From UBA6987 sp045617825 (GTDB taxonomy: Bacteria; Bacillota; Clostridia; Lachnospirales; Lachnospiraceae), in the NCBI GenBank assembly GCA_045617825.1, contig JAZLJI010000082.1, positions 1 to 13,480 on the forward strand: a stretch of DNA of 13,480 bases, given 5' to 3'. The first letter of the stretch is position 1, and each line of letters starts with the position of its first letter. This document shows, piece by piece, positions 5,479 to 12,564 of the stretch. The notes beneath the pieces are model-generated. The model was not told where the DNA came from. It saw nothing but the letters and a program-made list of their open reading frames with translations, and did not search any database. Both the position numbers and the translations under genes were made by a program.

Positions 5479-7872
5479 TCAGGCCTGCTCGTTGATATAC
5501 TGGATGACGGCGCCGACACCGACGATCTTGCGGAAGTCGGTCTTGCCCTGAGGAACGATCAGCGTAGGAGCCTGGCGGATCCCGTAACGGGCGACCAGCT
5601 CGGCATTTTCCTCAGCGTAGAGCTTGGTGTAGGCGATCCCGGCCGCCTCCAGCAGCTCGGAGGCCTTCTTGCAGTTAGGGCAGGTGTGGGTGGCGAACAT
5701 CATCAGCGCTGGGCTGCTTTCCTGCGTTTCCGCGGGAGCGGGAGCGCTGCAGGCGCAGGCGGGAGCGGCCTCCGCCTCGGCGGCGTGGCTGGCCTTCAGG
5801 ACGCTGCGGCCGATGTCGTAGAGCTTTCTGTCCTTGAACTCCTGGGCCTTGCCGTCGTTCCAGTTCTGCACGGGACGGTAGTAGCCGGTAATGCGGCTGT
5901 AGACCTCGGTCTTGGCGCCGCAGTGCGGGCAGGTATACTGCTCACCGGTCAGATAGCCGTGATCCTTGCAGATGGAGTAGGTGGGGCTCATGGTGTAGTA
6001 GGGCAGCTTGAAGTTCTCGGCGATCTTCCGCACCAGCGTGGCGGCGGACTTCCAATCCGGCAGCTTCTCGCCCAGGAAGGCGTGGAACACGGTGCCGGAG
6101 GTATACAGCGTCTGCAGCTCGTCCTGGACCTCCAGGGCCGTGAAGATATCCTCGGTGTAGCCCACGGGCAGGTGAGAGGAGTTGGTGTAGTAAGGCGTGC
6201 CGTTCATGTTGGCCGTGACGATGTCCGGGAAATCCTCCTTATCGTGCTTGGCGAAGCGGTAGGTGGTGGACTCGGCCGGGGTGGCCTCCAGGTTGTACAG
6301 GTCGCCGTACATTTCCTGATAGTCGGAAAGGCGCTCGCGCATGTGGTTCAGCACGTCCTTGGCGAAGGCCTGAGTCTCGGGCTGGGTCAGATCCTTCTTC
6401 AGCCACCTGGCGTTGAGGCCGGCCTCGTTCATGCCGATCAGACCGATGGTAGAGAAGTGGTTGGCGAAGGTGCCCAGGTAGCGCTTGGTGTAGGGGTACA
6501 GGCCGTTGTTCAGCAGCTGGGTGATAACGGTACGCTTGGTCTTCAGGGACCGGGCCGCGATATCCATCAGCTTGTCCAGACGCTGATAGAAGTCGGCTTC
6601 ATTTTCCGCGAGGTAAGCGATGCGGGGCAGGTTGATGGTGACCACGCCGATGGAGCCGGTGGATTCGCCGGAGCCGAAGAAGCCGCCGGATTTCTTGCGC
6701 AGCTCGCGCAGGTCCAGACGCAGACGGCAGCACATGGAGCGGACGTCACTGGGCTCCATATCGGAGTTGATATAGTTGGAGAAGTACGGGGTGCCGTATT
6801 TGGCGGTCATCTCGAACAGCAGCTTGTTGTTCTCGGTCTCGGACCAGTCGAAGTCCTTGGTGATGGAGTAGGTGGGGATGGGATACTGGAAGCCGCGGCC
6901 GTTGGCGTCGCCCTCGATCATGATCTCGATGAAGGCCTTGTTGACCATATCCATTTCCTTCTGGCAGTCACCGTAGGTGAAATCCACCTCCTTGCCGCCG
7001 ATCAGAGCGGGCAGGTTGGCCAGATCCTTCGGCACCACCCAGTCCAGGGTGATGTTGGAGAAGGGCGCCTGAGTGCCCCAGCGGCTGGGCGTATTGACCC
7101 CGTAGACGAAGCTCTGGATGCACTGCTTCACTTCCTTCTGGGAGAGGTTGTCGATCTTGACAAAGGGAGCCAGATAGGTATCAAAGGAGGAGAAGGCCTG
7201 AGCGCCGGCCCATTCGTTCTGCATGATCCCCAGGAAATTCACCATCTGATTGCAGAGGGTGGACAGGTGGCTGGCGGGAGCGGAGGTGATCTTGCCGGGA
7301 ACGCCGCCCAGACCCTCCTGGATCAGCTGCTTCAGGCTCCAGCCGGCGCAGTAGCCGGTGAGCATGGACAGGTCGTGCAGATGCAGAGCAGCGCTGCGGT
7401 GCGCCTCGGCCACCTCGGCGTCGTAGATCTCACTCAGCCAGTAGTTGGCGGTGATGGCGCCGGAGTTGGAGAGGATCAGACCGCCGACGGAATAGGTGAC
7501 GGTGGAGTTTTCCTTTACGCGCCAGTCGTTGGTCTTCAGGTAATTGTCTACCAGATCCTTATAGTTCAGCAGGGCGGAGCCCACGTTGCGGACCTTTTCA
7601 CGCTGCTTGCGGTACAGGATGTAGGCCTTGGCCACGTCCGCGTAGCCGGCTTCGGAGAGGACCTTTTCTACGCAGTCCTGGATATCCTCCACGGCGATCT
7701 TGTCGTTCTTGATCTTGGGCTCGAATTCCGCAGTCACACGCAGTGCCAGCATATCCATCACCGTCGGATGGGTGGGCTTGTTTAAGGCAACGAAGGCCTT
7801 GTTGATGGCTGCACTGATCTTGCGGATGTCAAATTCCGCGACCTGGCCGTCCCGTTTGATTACCTGATACAT
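5479..7872 (-). CDS. nrdD: Anaerobic (class III) ribonucleoside-triphosphate reductase with C-terminal redoxin domain
   Basis: This glycyl-radical enzyme reduces ribonucleoside triphosphates to deoxynucleotides without oxygen. The start is the ATG at 7872, with AAGGAG at 7879-7884 just upstream; the frame runs on upstream without family similarity. The 797 residues contain an ATP-cone (about 2-95, starting YQVIKRDGQVAEFDIRKI), the catalytic barrel with YCAGW (C175 inside 174-178) and SMCCRLRLD (C381-C382), a zinc site made by C635, H638, C648 and C651 (CPHC), and the glycyl-radical loop SRITGYYRP with G663 as the likely radical residue. After an alanine-rich linker containing CAC (706-708) comes an added domain, about 722-797, with CPNC (731-734) and QAPTLIVP (cis-Pro loop), typical of glutaredoxin/thioredoxin folds. 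Classic NrdD stops near residue 700. The fusion and the adjacent trxB suggest a redoxin-dependent rather than formate-dependent enzyme (inference). NrdG upstream would install the radical. Confidence 0.96.
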   Translation of the reverse strand: MYQVIKRDGQVAEFDIRKISAAINKAFVALNKPTHPTVMDMLALRVTAEFEPKIKNDKIAVEDIQDCVEKVLSEAGYADVAKAYILYRKQREKVRNVGSALLNYKDLVDNYLKTNDWRVKENSTVTYSVGGLILSNSGAITANYWLSEIYDAEVAEAHRSAALHLHDLSMLTGYCAGWSLKQLIQEGLGGVPGKITSAPASHLSTLCNQMVNFLGIMQNEWAGAQAFSSFDTYLAPFVKIDNLSQKEVKQCIQSFVYGVNTPSRWGTQAPFSNITLDWVVPKDLANLPALIGGKEVDFTYGDCQKEMDMVNKAFIEIMIEGDANGRGFQYPIPTYSITKDFDWSETENNKLLFEMTAKYGTPYFSNYINSDMEPSDVRSMCCRLRLDLRELRKKSGGFFGSGESTGSIGVVTINLPRIAYLAENEADFYQRLDKLMDIAARSLKTKRTVITQLLNNGLYPYTKRYLGTFANHFSTIGLIGMNEAGLNARWLKKDLTQPETQAFAKDVLNHMRERLSDYQEMYGDLYNLEATPAESTTYRFAKHDKEDFPDIVTANMNGTPYYTNSSHLPVGYTEDIFTALEVQDELQTLYTSGTVFHAFLGEKLPDWKSAATLVRKIAENFKLPYYTMSPTYSICKDHGYLTGEQYTCPHCGAKTEVYSRITGYYRPVQNWNDGKAQEFKDRKLYDIGRSVLKASHAAEAEAAPACACSAPAPAETQESSPALMMFATHTCPNCKKASELLEAAGIAYTKLYAEENAELVARYGIRQAPTLIVPQGKTDFRKIVGVGAVIQYINEQA

Positions 7873-7966
7873 AAGCTGCTCCTTCTTAAGGCGCTGTGGG
7901 CGCCGCTTTTCTGCACTCGGCCCGCCGCCCGCAGCAGATGCGAGGTCGGGAGGGCGATACGGCTCA

Positions 7967-7995
7967 ACTATAACATGCCCGGAGACAGCCGTCAA
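7967..7995 (-). promoter_or_regulatory. nrdD promoter
   Basis: Read on the - strand, TTGACG (7990-7995) and TATAGT (7967-7972) are separated by exactly 17 bases, each one base off the sigma-A consensus. Transcription would start near 7960, giving a leader of about 88 bases that holds a small hairpin (7890-7904) just upstream of the ribosome site. It lies between nrdG and nrdD, so nrdD can be transcribed alone. Confidence 0.8.
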
Positions 7996-8005
7996 TATCT
8001 TGGCG
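7990..8005. promoter_or_regulatory. Probable NrdR box, promoter-proximal
   Basis: The core CAATATCTTG (7993-8002) matches the NrdR-box core CAATATATTG at 9 of 10 bases, but the outer bases match poorly. Support comes from position: it starts exactly 31 bases from the stronger box, the spacing usual for NrdR tandem sites, and it covers the -35 hexamer, as a repressor site should. Confidence 0.6.
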
Positions 8006-8020
8006 GTATTTATTTTTTGT

Positions 8021-8036
8021 ATACTACATATAGTGT
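8021..8036. promoter_or_regulatory. NrdR box, promoter-distal
   Basis: ATACTACATATAGTGT matches the published NrdR-box consensus acaCwAtATaTwGtgt at 14 of 16 bases. NrdR is the zinc-finger/ATP-cone repressor of bacterial ribonucleotide reductase operons and binds tandem boxes. This one lies 26 bases upstream of the nrdD -35 box and pairs with the weaker box at 7990. The nrdR gene itself is not in the window. Confidence 0.8.
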
Positions 8037-8124
8037 GCTGACGAAAAGATTCACGGAAAATGCAGGCAGAGGATAAAGATGATTAAGTAGGGGTACTTTT
8101 ACGGGAGGGACGGCAGAGGGGCGG

Positions 8125-8835
8125 TCAGTCCACCCCTCTGAGCTCGGCCTTACCCACGAAGGGCGCGGCCAGCGCGCGGCAGCGCTCAAGCTCCTCTGCG
8201 GTGGGAGCGGTCAGCCCCTCGCAGAGCACCTTGTCCCGGTCGGTAAAGCACTGGAGATAGTAACGGGACGCGCCCCGAATAAGGGCGCCGATGGCGGGAA
8301 ACGACGCCTCGTCGTGGAATTCCCGGACCACGGTGGTGCGGAACTCGTAGGGGATCCCGCTGCCCATGATCAGGCGGATGCTTTCCCGGATCCGGTCCAT
8401 GATGGGGCCAAAGGCCTCCGGCAGGGGGAAGCCGACGGTCGCGGCGTAGCGGTCGGGCGCATTCTTGATGTCCATGGCGACGTAATCCAGCAGGCCCCGG
8501 TCCAGCAGCTCCTTCAGCCGCTCCGGATGGGTCCCGTTGGTATCCAGCTTCACCGCGAAGCCCAGCGCCCGCACCTGCTCGATGACGGGAAGCAGATCCT
8601 GCCGCAGCAGCGGCTCGCCGCCGGTGAAGCAGACCCCCTCCAGCAGGGCGGTCCTGGTCTTCAGAAAGGCCAGCAGCTCCTGATCGTCCATCAGGACCGG
8701 CGCCTCGGACCGCTTCAGCAGGTCGCTGTTATGACAGAAGGGGCAGCGGAAATCGCAGCCGCCTAAAAATACCGTGCAGGCCACCTTTCCCGGGAAGTCC
8801 AAAAGAGTCATTTTCTGTAAGCCGTGGATATCCAT
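8125..8835 (-). CDS. nrdG: Anaerobic ribonucleotide reductase activating protein (radical SAM)
   Basis: This enzyme uses a [4Fe-4S] cluster and S-adenosylmethionine to make the glycyl radical on NrdD. The start is the ATG at 8835, preceded by AAAGGCGG 7 bases away; the 37 residues open upstream are not family-like. The 236-residue protein begins MDIHGLQKMTLLDFPGKVAC, carries the cluster motif C27-x3-C31-x2-C34 followed by HN, and the SAM-binding TGGEP (71-75). Length and these motifs fit the NrdG2-type subgroup (TIGR02495-like) found in many anaerobes, which is longer than E. coli NrdG. It lies upstream of nrdD on the same strand with a 252-base gap; read-through into nrdD is possible because no convincing terminator separates them. 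Similar pyruvate formate-lyase activases are the alternative, but the neighbour makes NrdD the clear partner. Confidence 0.93.
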   Translation of the reverse strand: MDIHGLQKMTLLDFPGKVACTVFLGGCDFRCPFCHNSDLLKRSEAPVLMDDQELLAFLKTRTALLEGVCFTGGEPLLRQDLLPVIEQVRALGFAVKLDTNGTHPERLKELLDRGLLDYVAMDIKNAPDRYAATVGFPLPEAFGPIMDRIRESIRLIMGSGIPYEFRTTVVREFHDEASFPAIGALIRGASRYYLQCFTDRDKVLCEGLTAPTAEELERCRALAAPFVGKAELRGVD

Positions 8836-8867
8836 GCGGATGCCGCCTTTCGTCTTGGGATAGCTCC

Positions 8868-8896
8868 AGTATACCATCCCGCCGGAAAGAGTACAA
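8868..8896 (-). promoter_or_regulatory. nrdG promoter
   Basis: On the - strand, TATACT (8868-8873) is a 5 of 6 match to the -10 box and TTGTAC (8891-8896) a weaker -35 at 17-base spacing. It would give a leader of about 26 bases before the ATG at 8835. No NrdR box is seen near it. Confidence 0.5.
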
Positions 8897-8954
8897 GAGG
8901 AAAGAAGGCGGCGAAAGGGCGGGAAGGGCCCGCTTTTCCGCGGCATTTGCCGAT

Positions 8955-8988
8955 AAAGTGGAGGGAAGTTGACATTTCCCTCCGCTTT
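8955..8988. promoter_or_regulatory. Inverted repeat around the aroB -35 box
   Basis: Eight-base perfect arms GGAGGGAA (8960-8967) and TTCCCTCC (8976-8983) extend, with one T-G mismatch, to 13-base arms (8955-8967 and 8976-8988). The 8-base centre, GTTGACAT, is the -35 hexamer plus one base on each side. Nothing upstream is transcribed toward it on the + strand, so a repressor site is more likely than a terminator. The binding protein is unknown. Confidence 0.5.
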
Positions 8989-8997
8989 TATTATAAT
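8969..8997 (+). promoter_or_regulatory. Consensus sigma-A promoter of the aro operon
   Basis: TTGACA (8969-8974) and TATAAT (8992-8997) are both perfect, with the ideal 17-base spacer. Transcription should start near 9004, leaving a leader of about 28 bases, too short for a T-box or peptide attenuator. It is the strongest promoter in the window, so regulation, if any, probably acts through the inverted repeat around its -35 box. Confidence 0.93.
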
Positions 8998-9032
8998 ATC
9001 CGTATGGCTTTCAGCCGGGAAAGGATGAACAG

Positions 9033-10073
9033 ATGGCAGGAGAAAACATTCGTATCAAGAACGGTCTGCTGAGAGAGGTAGGGGCCCTGATCCGGGAGAA
9101 ACGGAATCCCGGAAAGGTCGCGCTGATCTCAGACGACAATGTGATGTCATTGTACGGAATGGATGTGCTGGTTTCCCTGGAGATCGCCGGCTTTGAAGCC
9201 CTTCCCTACGCCCTTCCTCAAGGAGAGGGCAGCAAGAATCTGGCGACCTATGCCGGGATCCTGGCTTTTCTGGCGGAGCATCGCTTTACCCGCAGTGACC
9301 TGGTGGTGGCGCTGGGCGGCGGTGTGGTAGGCGATATGGCCGGATTTGCCGCGGCGACCTTCCTCAGAGGCATCGACGTGGTACAGGTGCCGACGACCCT
9401 GCTGGCGGAGGTGGATTCCTCTATCGGCGGGAAGACCGGCCTGGACCTGCCCCAGGGGAAGAATCTGGTGGGGGCCTTCCATCAGCCGCTGCTGGTGCTC
9501 ATCGATCCGGCGGTGGTGAAGGATCTGCCGCAGGAGGTGTACCGGGACGGCGTGGCGGAGATCATCAAATACGGCTGCGTGGGCAGCAAGGCGCTCTTCA
9601 ATACGATCCGGGATACGGACGTCCGGGACTGCGTGAATTATGTGATCAATATCTGTGCCAATATGAAGGCACAGCTGGCGGAGGCCGACGAATTCGACCG
9701 GGGAGACCGGAGAAAGCTCAATTTCGGACACACCTTCGGCCATGCGATAGAGACCCTGTCGGGCTGGGCGATCAGCCACGGGGAGGGCGTCGCCATCGGG
9801 ATGATGATGGTGACCCGGGCGGCGGTCAAGCGCAAATACTGCCAGCCGGAGCTGCTGGAGGAGCTGGAGGCGCTGCTTGTGCGCTACGGCCTTCCCACGG
9901 AATGTCCCTATTCCGCGGAAAAGGTGGCGGAGCAGGCACTGGCGGACAAGAAAATCGTCAGCGGTACGCTGACGCTGGTAGTGCCGGAGATTCTGGGCCG
10001 TACCCGCTTCATCCCGGTGCAGCCGGAGGCACTGGCGGATTGGGCCGCGGACGGCGGCGCGCCCAGAGAGTAG
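9033..10073 (+). CDS. aroB: 3-dehydroquinate synthase
   Basis: This cytosolic NAD- and metal-dependent enzyme converts DAHP to 3-dehydroquinate, the second step of the shikimate pathway. The 346-residue protein is slightly shorter than the E. coli enzyme (about 360). It shows the NAD-binding ALGGGVVGDMAGFAAATFLRG (from about 93), the PTTLLAEVDSSIGGKTG loop with K134, and the three expected zinc ligands E175 (in VAEIIK), H233 (in FGHTFGH) and H249 (in SHGEG). The start follows AAAGGA at a 7-base spacing. It is the first gene of a four-gene operon, 7 bases before aroA. Nothing is unusual in the catalytic set. Confidence 0.97.
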   Translation: MAGENIRIKNGLLREVGALIREKRNPGKVALISDDNVMSLYGMDVLVSLEIAGFEALPYALPQGEGSKNLATYAGILAFLAEHRFTRSDLVVALGGGVVGDMAGFAAATFLRGIDVVQVPTTLLAEVDSSIGGKTGLDLPQGKNLVGAFHQPLLVLIDPAVVKDLPQEVYRDGVAEIIKYGCVGSKALFNTIRDTDVRDCVNYVINICANMKAQLAEADEFDRGDRRKLNFGHTFGHAIETLSGWAISHGEGVAIGMMMVTRAAVKRKYCQPELLEELEALLVRYGLPTECPYSAEKVAEQALADKKIVSGTLTLVVPEILGRTRFIPVQPEALADWAADGGAPRE

Positions 10074-10080
10074 GTAAGAT

Positions 10081-11370
10081 ATGCAGGTGACTTTACAGGG
10101 CGGGGCCAGGACCGGAAGGATCACGGCTCCGCCTTCCAAATCCTGGATCCAGCGGTATCTGCTGCTGGGAATGCTGGGAGAAACGCCTCTGACCCTGGAG
10201 TACCGGGGGCAGCTCCCGGAGGACGTATGGCAGCTCATCCGCTGTCTGGAACGTCTGGGAGCGGAGATCGAAAGCGCGGAGGGACAGCTGCGGCTGACGC
10301 CCTCGGAGAAGCCTCTGCGGCAGGAGGAGCTGCTGTTGCTGCCCATCGGAGAAAACGGGACCGGTTTCCGGCTCCTGCTGCCTCTGGCGGGGGTATTTGA
10401 CCTGAAGCTTGCCTTCCTGCGGGAGGGCAGCCTGATCGGGCGGCCTATCGGGGAGCTGACCCGCGCGCTGACGGAGCGGGGCATGCGTTTCCGCGAGGCG
10501 GGAGCCTACGTTTCCGCGGAGGGCAGGCTGACCGCCGGCGAATTCGTTCTGCCGGGCAGCGTCTCCTCCCAGTACGTTTCCTCGCTGCTGCTGACGCTCC
10601 CGCTGCTGGACGGCGAGAGCCGGCTGCTGGTGAGGGACCCGATCGGCTCCCGGGGGTATGTGGACATGACCCTTGCGGCATTGGCCGAGGCAGGGCTCCG
10701 GGTGACCGAGGAGAAGAGGGGAGAAGACCGCCTGTTCCTTATCCCCGGCGGCCGGGTGCCGAGGCTGCCGGAGGAGCTGACCGTGCCCGGCGACTGGTCC
10801 GGCGCGGCGGCCTTCCTGGCCATGGGGGCCCTGAGCCCCGCCGGGATCCGGGTCGCGGGACTGGAGGAGGACCCCTGCCAGCCGGACAGCTGCTTTCCGG
10901 AGCTGCTGCGGCAAATGGGCGCTTCCGTGAGCCGGACGCCCGAGGGAGAGCTCGCGGTGCGCGGGGAGGGAAGGCTTACCGGAACGCTCCTCGATGCGGA
11001 CGCGTCGCCGGATCTGGTGCCGGTCTTCGGCGTCCTGTCGGCCTTTGCCGAGGGGACGGCGCGGATCCGGGGCGGAGAACGGCTGCGGTTCAAGGAATCC
11101 TCCCGGCTGAGCACCCTGGCGGCCCTGCTGCAGGCCATAGGCTGCGAAGCAGCGGTCGAGGGCGGCTCGATGGATATCCCCGGCGGCTGTCCGCTGCACG
11201 GGGCGGAGGCCGGCAGCGCGGGAGATCACCGGCTGGCCATGGCGGCGGGCGGGGCCACCGCCGGGCTCGCACCGGATCAGCAGATCCGGCTCTCGGGCGC
11301 GATGGACGTGACCAAGTCGTTTCCCGAATTCTGGCGCTGCTTCAGAGAGCTGGAGCGGACGGAGCGCTGA
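10081..11370 (+). CDS. aroA: 3-phosphoshikimate 1-carboxyvinyltransferase (EPSP synthase)
   Basis: This enzyme joins phosphoenolpyruvate to shikimate 3-phosphate, giving EPSP. At 429 residues it has normal length. Conserved active-site points are PSKS with K20, S21 and R25, the NGT turn (92-94) with R97, RPIGEL with R121, SSQY (162-165), PDLVP with D311, FKESSRL with K338, E339 and R342, GDHRLAMA with R384, and TKSFPE with K412. The set equivalent to E. coli K22, R124, D313, R344, R386 and K411 is therefore present. The turn reads GENGTGFR, without the Gly-to-Ala change of glyphosate-insensitive class II enzymes such as CP4; drug response cannot be predicted from this. The usual KESDR reads KESSR here. 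Its ribosome site (AGGT) is weak, so it probably relies on coupling to aroB 7 bases upstream. Confidence 0.95.
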   Translation: MQVTLQGGARTGRITAPPSKSWIQRYLLLGMLGETPLTLEYRGQLPEDVWQLIRCLERLGAEIESAEGQLRLTPSEKPLRQEELLLLPIGENGTGFRLLLPLAGVFDLKLAFLREGSLIGRPIGELTRALTERGMRFREAGAYVSAEGRLTAGEFVLPGSVSSQYVSSLLLTLPLLDGESRLLVRDPIGSRGYVDMTLAALAEAGLRVTEEKRGEDRLFLIPGGRVPRLPEELTVPGDWSGAAAFLAMGALSPAGIRVAGLEEDPCQPDSCFPELLRQMGASVSRTPEGELAVRGEGRLTGTLLDADASPDLVPVFGVLSAFAEGTARIRGGERLRFKESSRLSTLAALLQAIGCEAAVEGGSMDIPGGCPLHGAEAGSAGDHRLAMAAGGATAGLAPDQQIRLSGAMDVTKSFPEFWRCFRELERTER

Positions 11371-11386
11371 CCGGGAACGCGCCGGG

Positions 11387-11406
11387 GCTCCCGCCTGCGG
11401 CGGAGC
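11387..11406 (+). other. Small hairpin in the aroA-aroC gap
   Basis: In the 93-base gap, GCTCCCGCC (11387-11395) and GGCGGAGC (11399-11406) can pair with one bulged C around a TGC loop. No T-run follows. It could stabilise or process the message; it may also be chance in GC-rich DNA. The rest of the gap is purine-rich and ends in the aroC ribosome site. Confidence 0.3.
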
Positions 11407-11463
11407 GCTTACGGTGAAGGATAGAAGGAAGAGGCTGCGGAGGGCAGCGGAGGGAGGAAGAGC

Positions 11464-12564
11464 ATGTCTGTCTGGAGGGGCGAGGCCCTGACCATGGAAA
11501 TCTGGGGAGGCTCCCACGACCCGGCGATCGGGCTGCGGCTGACGGGGCTTCCCGCCGGAGAAAAGTTCTCGCTGAGTCTGCTGCAGGCCTTCCTGGACCG
11601 GCGGGCGCCGGGACATTCTCCGCTCACCACCGCCCGCCGGGAAAGCGACGAGCCGGAATTTACCGAGGGCCTGGAAATGCTGCCGGCGGCAGGACGTGCG
11701 GCGGCAGAGCGGAAAGAGGCGGACGCTGCGGCAGGCCGGAGAGAGCCTAAGGACGCGGAAACGGCGGACGAATTCGTCCTGACCGGGGCGCCGCTGGCCG
11801 TACTCATCCGGAACCGGGATGCCCGGAGCGGCGATTACGAGGCGCTGCGGACCGTTCCCCGGCCCGGCCACGCGGACTTTGCCGCCTGGGGCAAATATCA
11901 GCTCACGGAGCTGCCCGCGGGAGGCGGGGCCTTCTCGGGCCGGCTGACCGCTCCCTACTGTGTGGGAGGCGGGATCGCCCTGCAGCTGCTGGCGCAGCGG
12001 GGCATCCGGGTGGAAAGCCGCCTGCTTGCCGTCGGCGGAGAGACCCGGCCGGAGGCCTTTGCCGAGGCGGTCGCTGCGGCCAGGGCCGAGGAGGATTCCC
12101 TGGGCGGCCTGGTCGAGGTCCGGGTGACCGGGCTACCCATCGGCCTGGGCGGGCCCCTGTTTCAGGGGCTGGAGGGAAGACTGGCCCTGCTGCTTTTCGC
12201 CATTCCCGGGATCAAGGGCGTGGAATTCGGAGAAGGCTTTGCCGCGGCGAAGCTGAAGGGCAGTGAAAACAACGACCCGTACCGCATCGGCGAAGCGGGC
12301 CGGCCGGAGCTGCTCAGCAATCATGCCGGAGGGATCCTGGGCGGTATTTCCGACGGGATGCCGCTGGTGCTCAGGATCGCCGTGAAGCCCACGCCCTCCA
12401 TCGGGCGGCCGCAGAAAAGCGTGGATCTGCGGAAGATGACCGACTGCGAGCTGCGCATTACGGGGCGGCACGACGCCTGTATCGCCCTGAGAGTGCTGCC
12501 GGTGGCGGAGGCCGCGGCGGCCCTGGGGATCCTGGACGCGATGAAGGAAGAAGGAAGACTGTGA
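11464..12564 (+). CDS. aroC: Chorismate synthase, divergent clostridial form
   Basis: This FMN-dependent enzyme converts EPSP to chorismate, the branch point to the aromatic amino acids and folate. The 366-residue protein starts after GGAGG at a 6-base spacing. Family landmarks are SHDPAIG (H18), LDRRAPGHSPLTTARRE, VLIRN, RPGHADF (H136), GSENND (267-271), NHAGGILGGISDGMP and GRHDACI (334-340, D337). The segment FSGRLTAP matches the clostridial version rather than the SSARETA of E. coli. Two oddities: about 29 extra residues rich in Ala, Glu and Arg (near 72-103) lie before VLTGAPL, and the FMN-loop motif GGG(H/R) reads GGGA with A156. GESHG is also changed to GGSHD. Both key His residues remain and it sits between aroA and aroQ, so it is probably functional. 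Confidence 0.92.
   Translation: MSVWRGEALTMEIWGGSHDPAIGLRLTGLPAGEKFSLSLLQAFLDRRAPGHSPLTTARRESDEPEFTEGLEMLPAAGRAAAERKEADAAAGRREPKDAETADEFVLTGAPLAVLIRNRDARSGDYEALRTVPRPGHADFAAWGKYQLTELPAGGGAFSGRLTAPYCVGGGIALQLLAQRGIRVESRLLAVGGETRPEAFAEAVAAARAEEDSLGGLVEVRVTGLPIGLGGPLFQGLEGRLALLLFAIPGIKGVEFGEGFAAAKLKGSENNDPYRIGEAGRPELLSNHAGGILGGISDGMPLVLRIAVKPTPSIGRPQKSVDLRKMTDCELRITGRHDACIALRVLPVAEAAAALGILDAMKEEGRL

Noticed and set aside
5362..7785. Open frame of 807 codons on the + strand, antisense to nrdD and trxB
   Set aside because: It mirrors two unmistakable genes, is made of Gly/Val/Leu/His-rich low-complexity sequence and has no family motif. Long antisense frames are expected in GC-rich coding DNA with strong codon bias.
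8085..8098. AAGTA-GGGG-TACTT hairpin downstream of nrdG as a terminator
   Set aside because: The stem has only 5 weak pairs and lacks a proper T-run on the nrdG strand, so it should not stop transcription.
9004..9032. T-box, riboswitch or leader peptide controlling the aro operon
   Set aside because: The predicted leader is only about 28 bases long, with no structure or small open frame.
8824..9072. Open frame of 82 codons across the nrdG/aroB intergenic region
   Set aside because: It runs through both promoters and the aroB start, with no ribosome site or similarity.
9147..10484. Open frame of 445 codons on the - strand, antisense to aroB
   Set aside because: No motif, biased composition and full overlap with a well-supported gene.
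10093..11871. Open frame of 592 codons on the - strand, antisense to aroA and aroC
   Set aside because: Arg/Pro/Gln/Gly-rich shadow of two clear genes with no recognisable domain.
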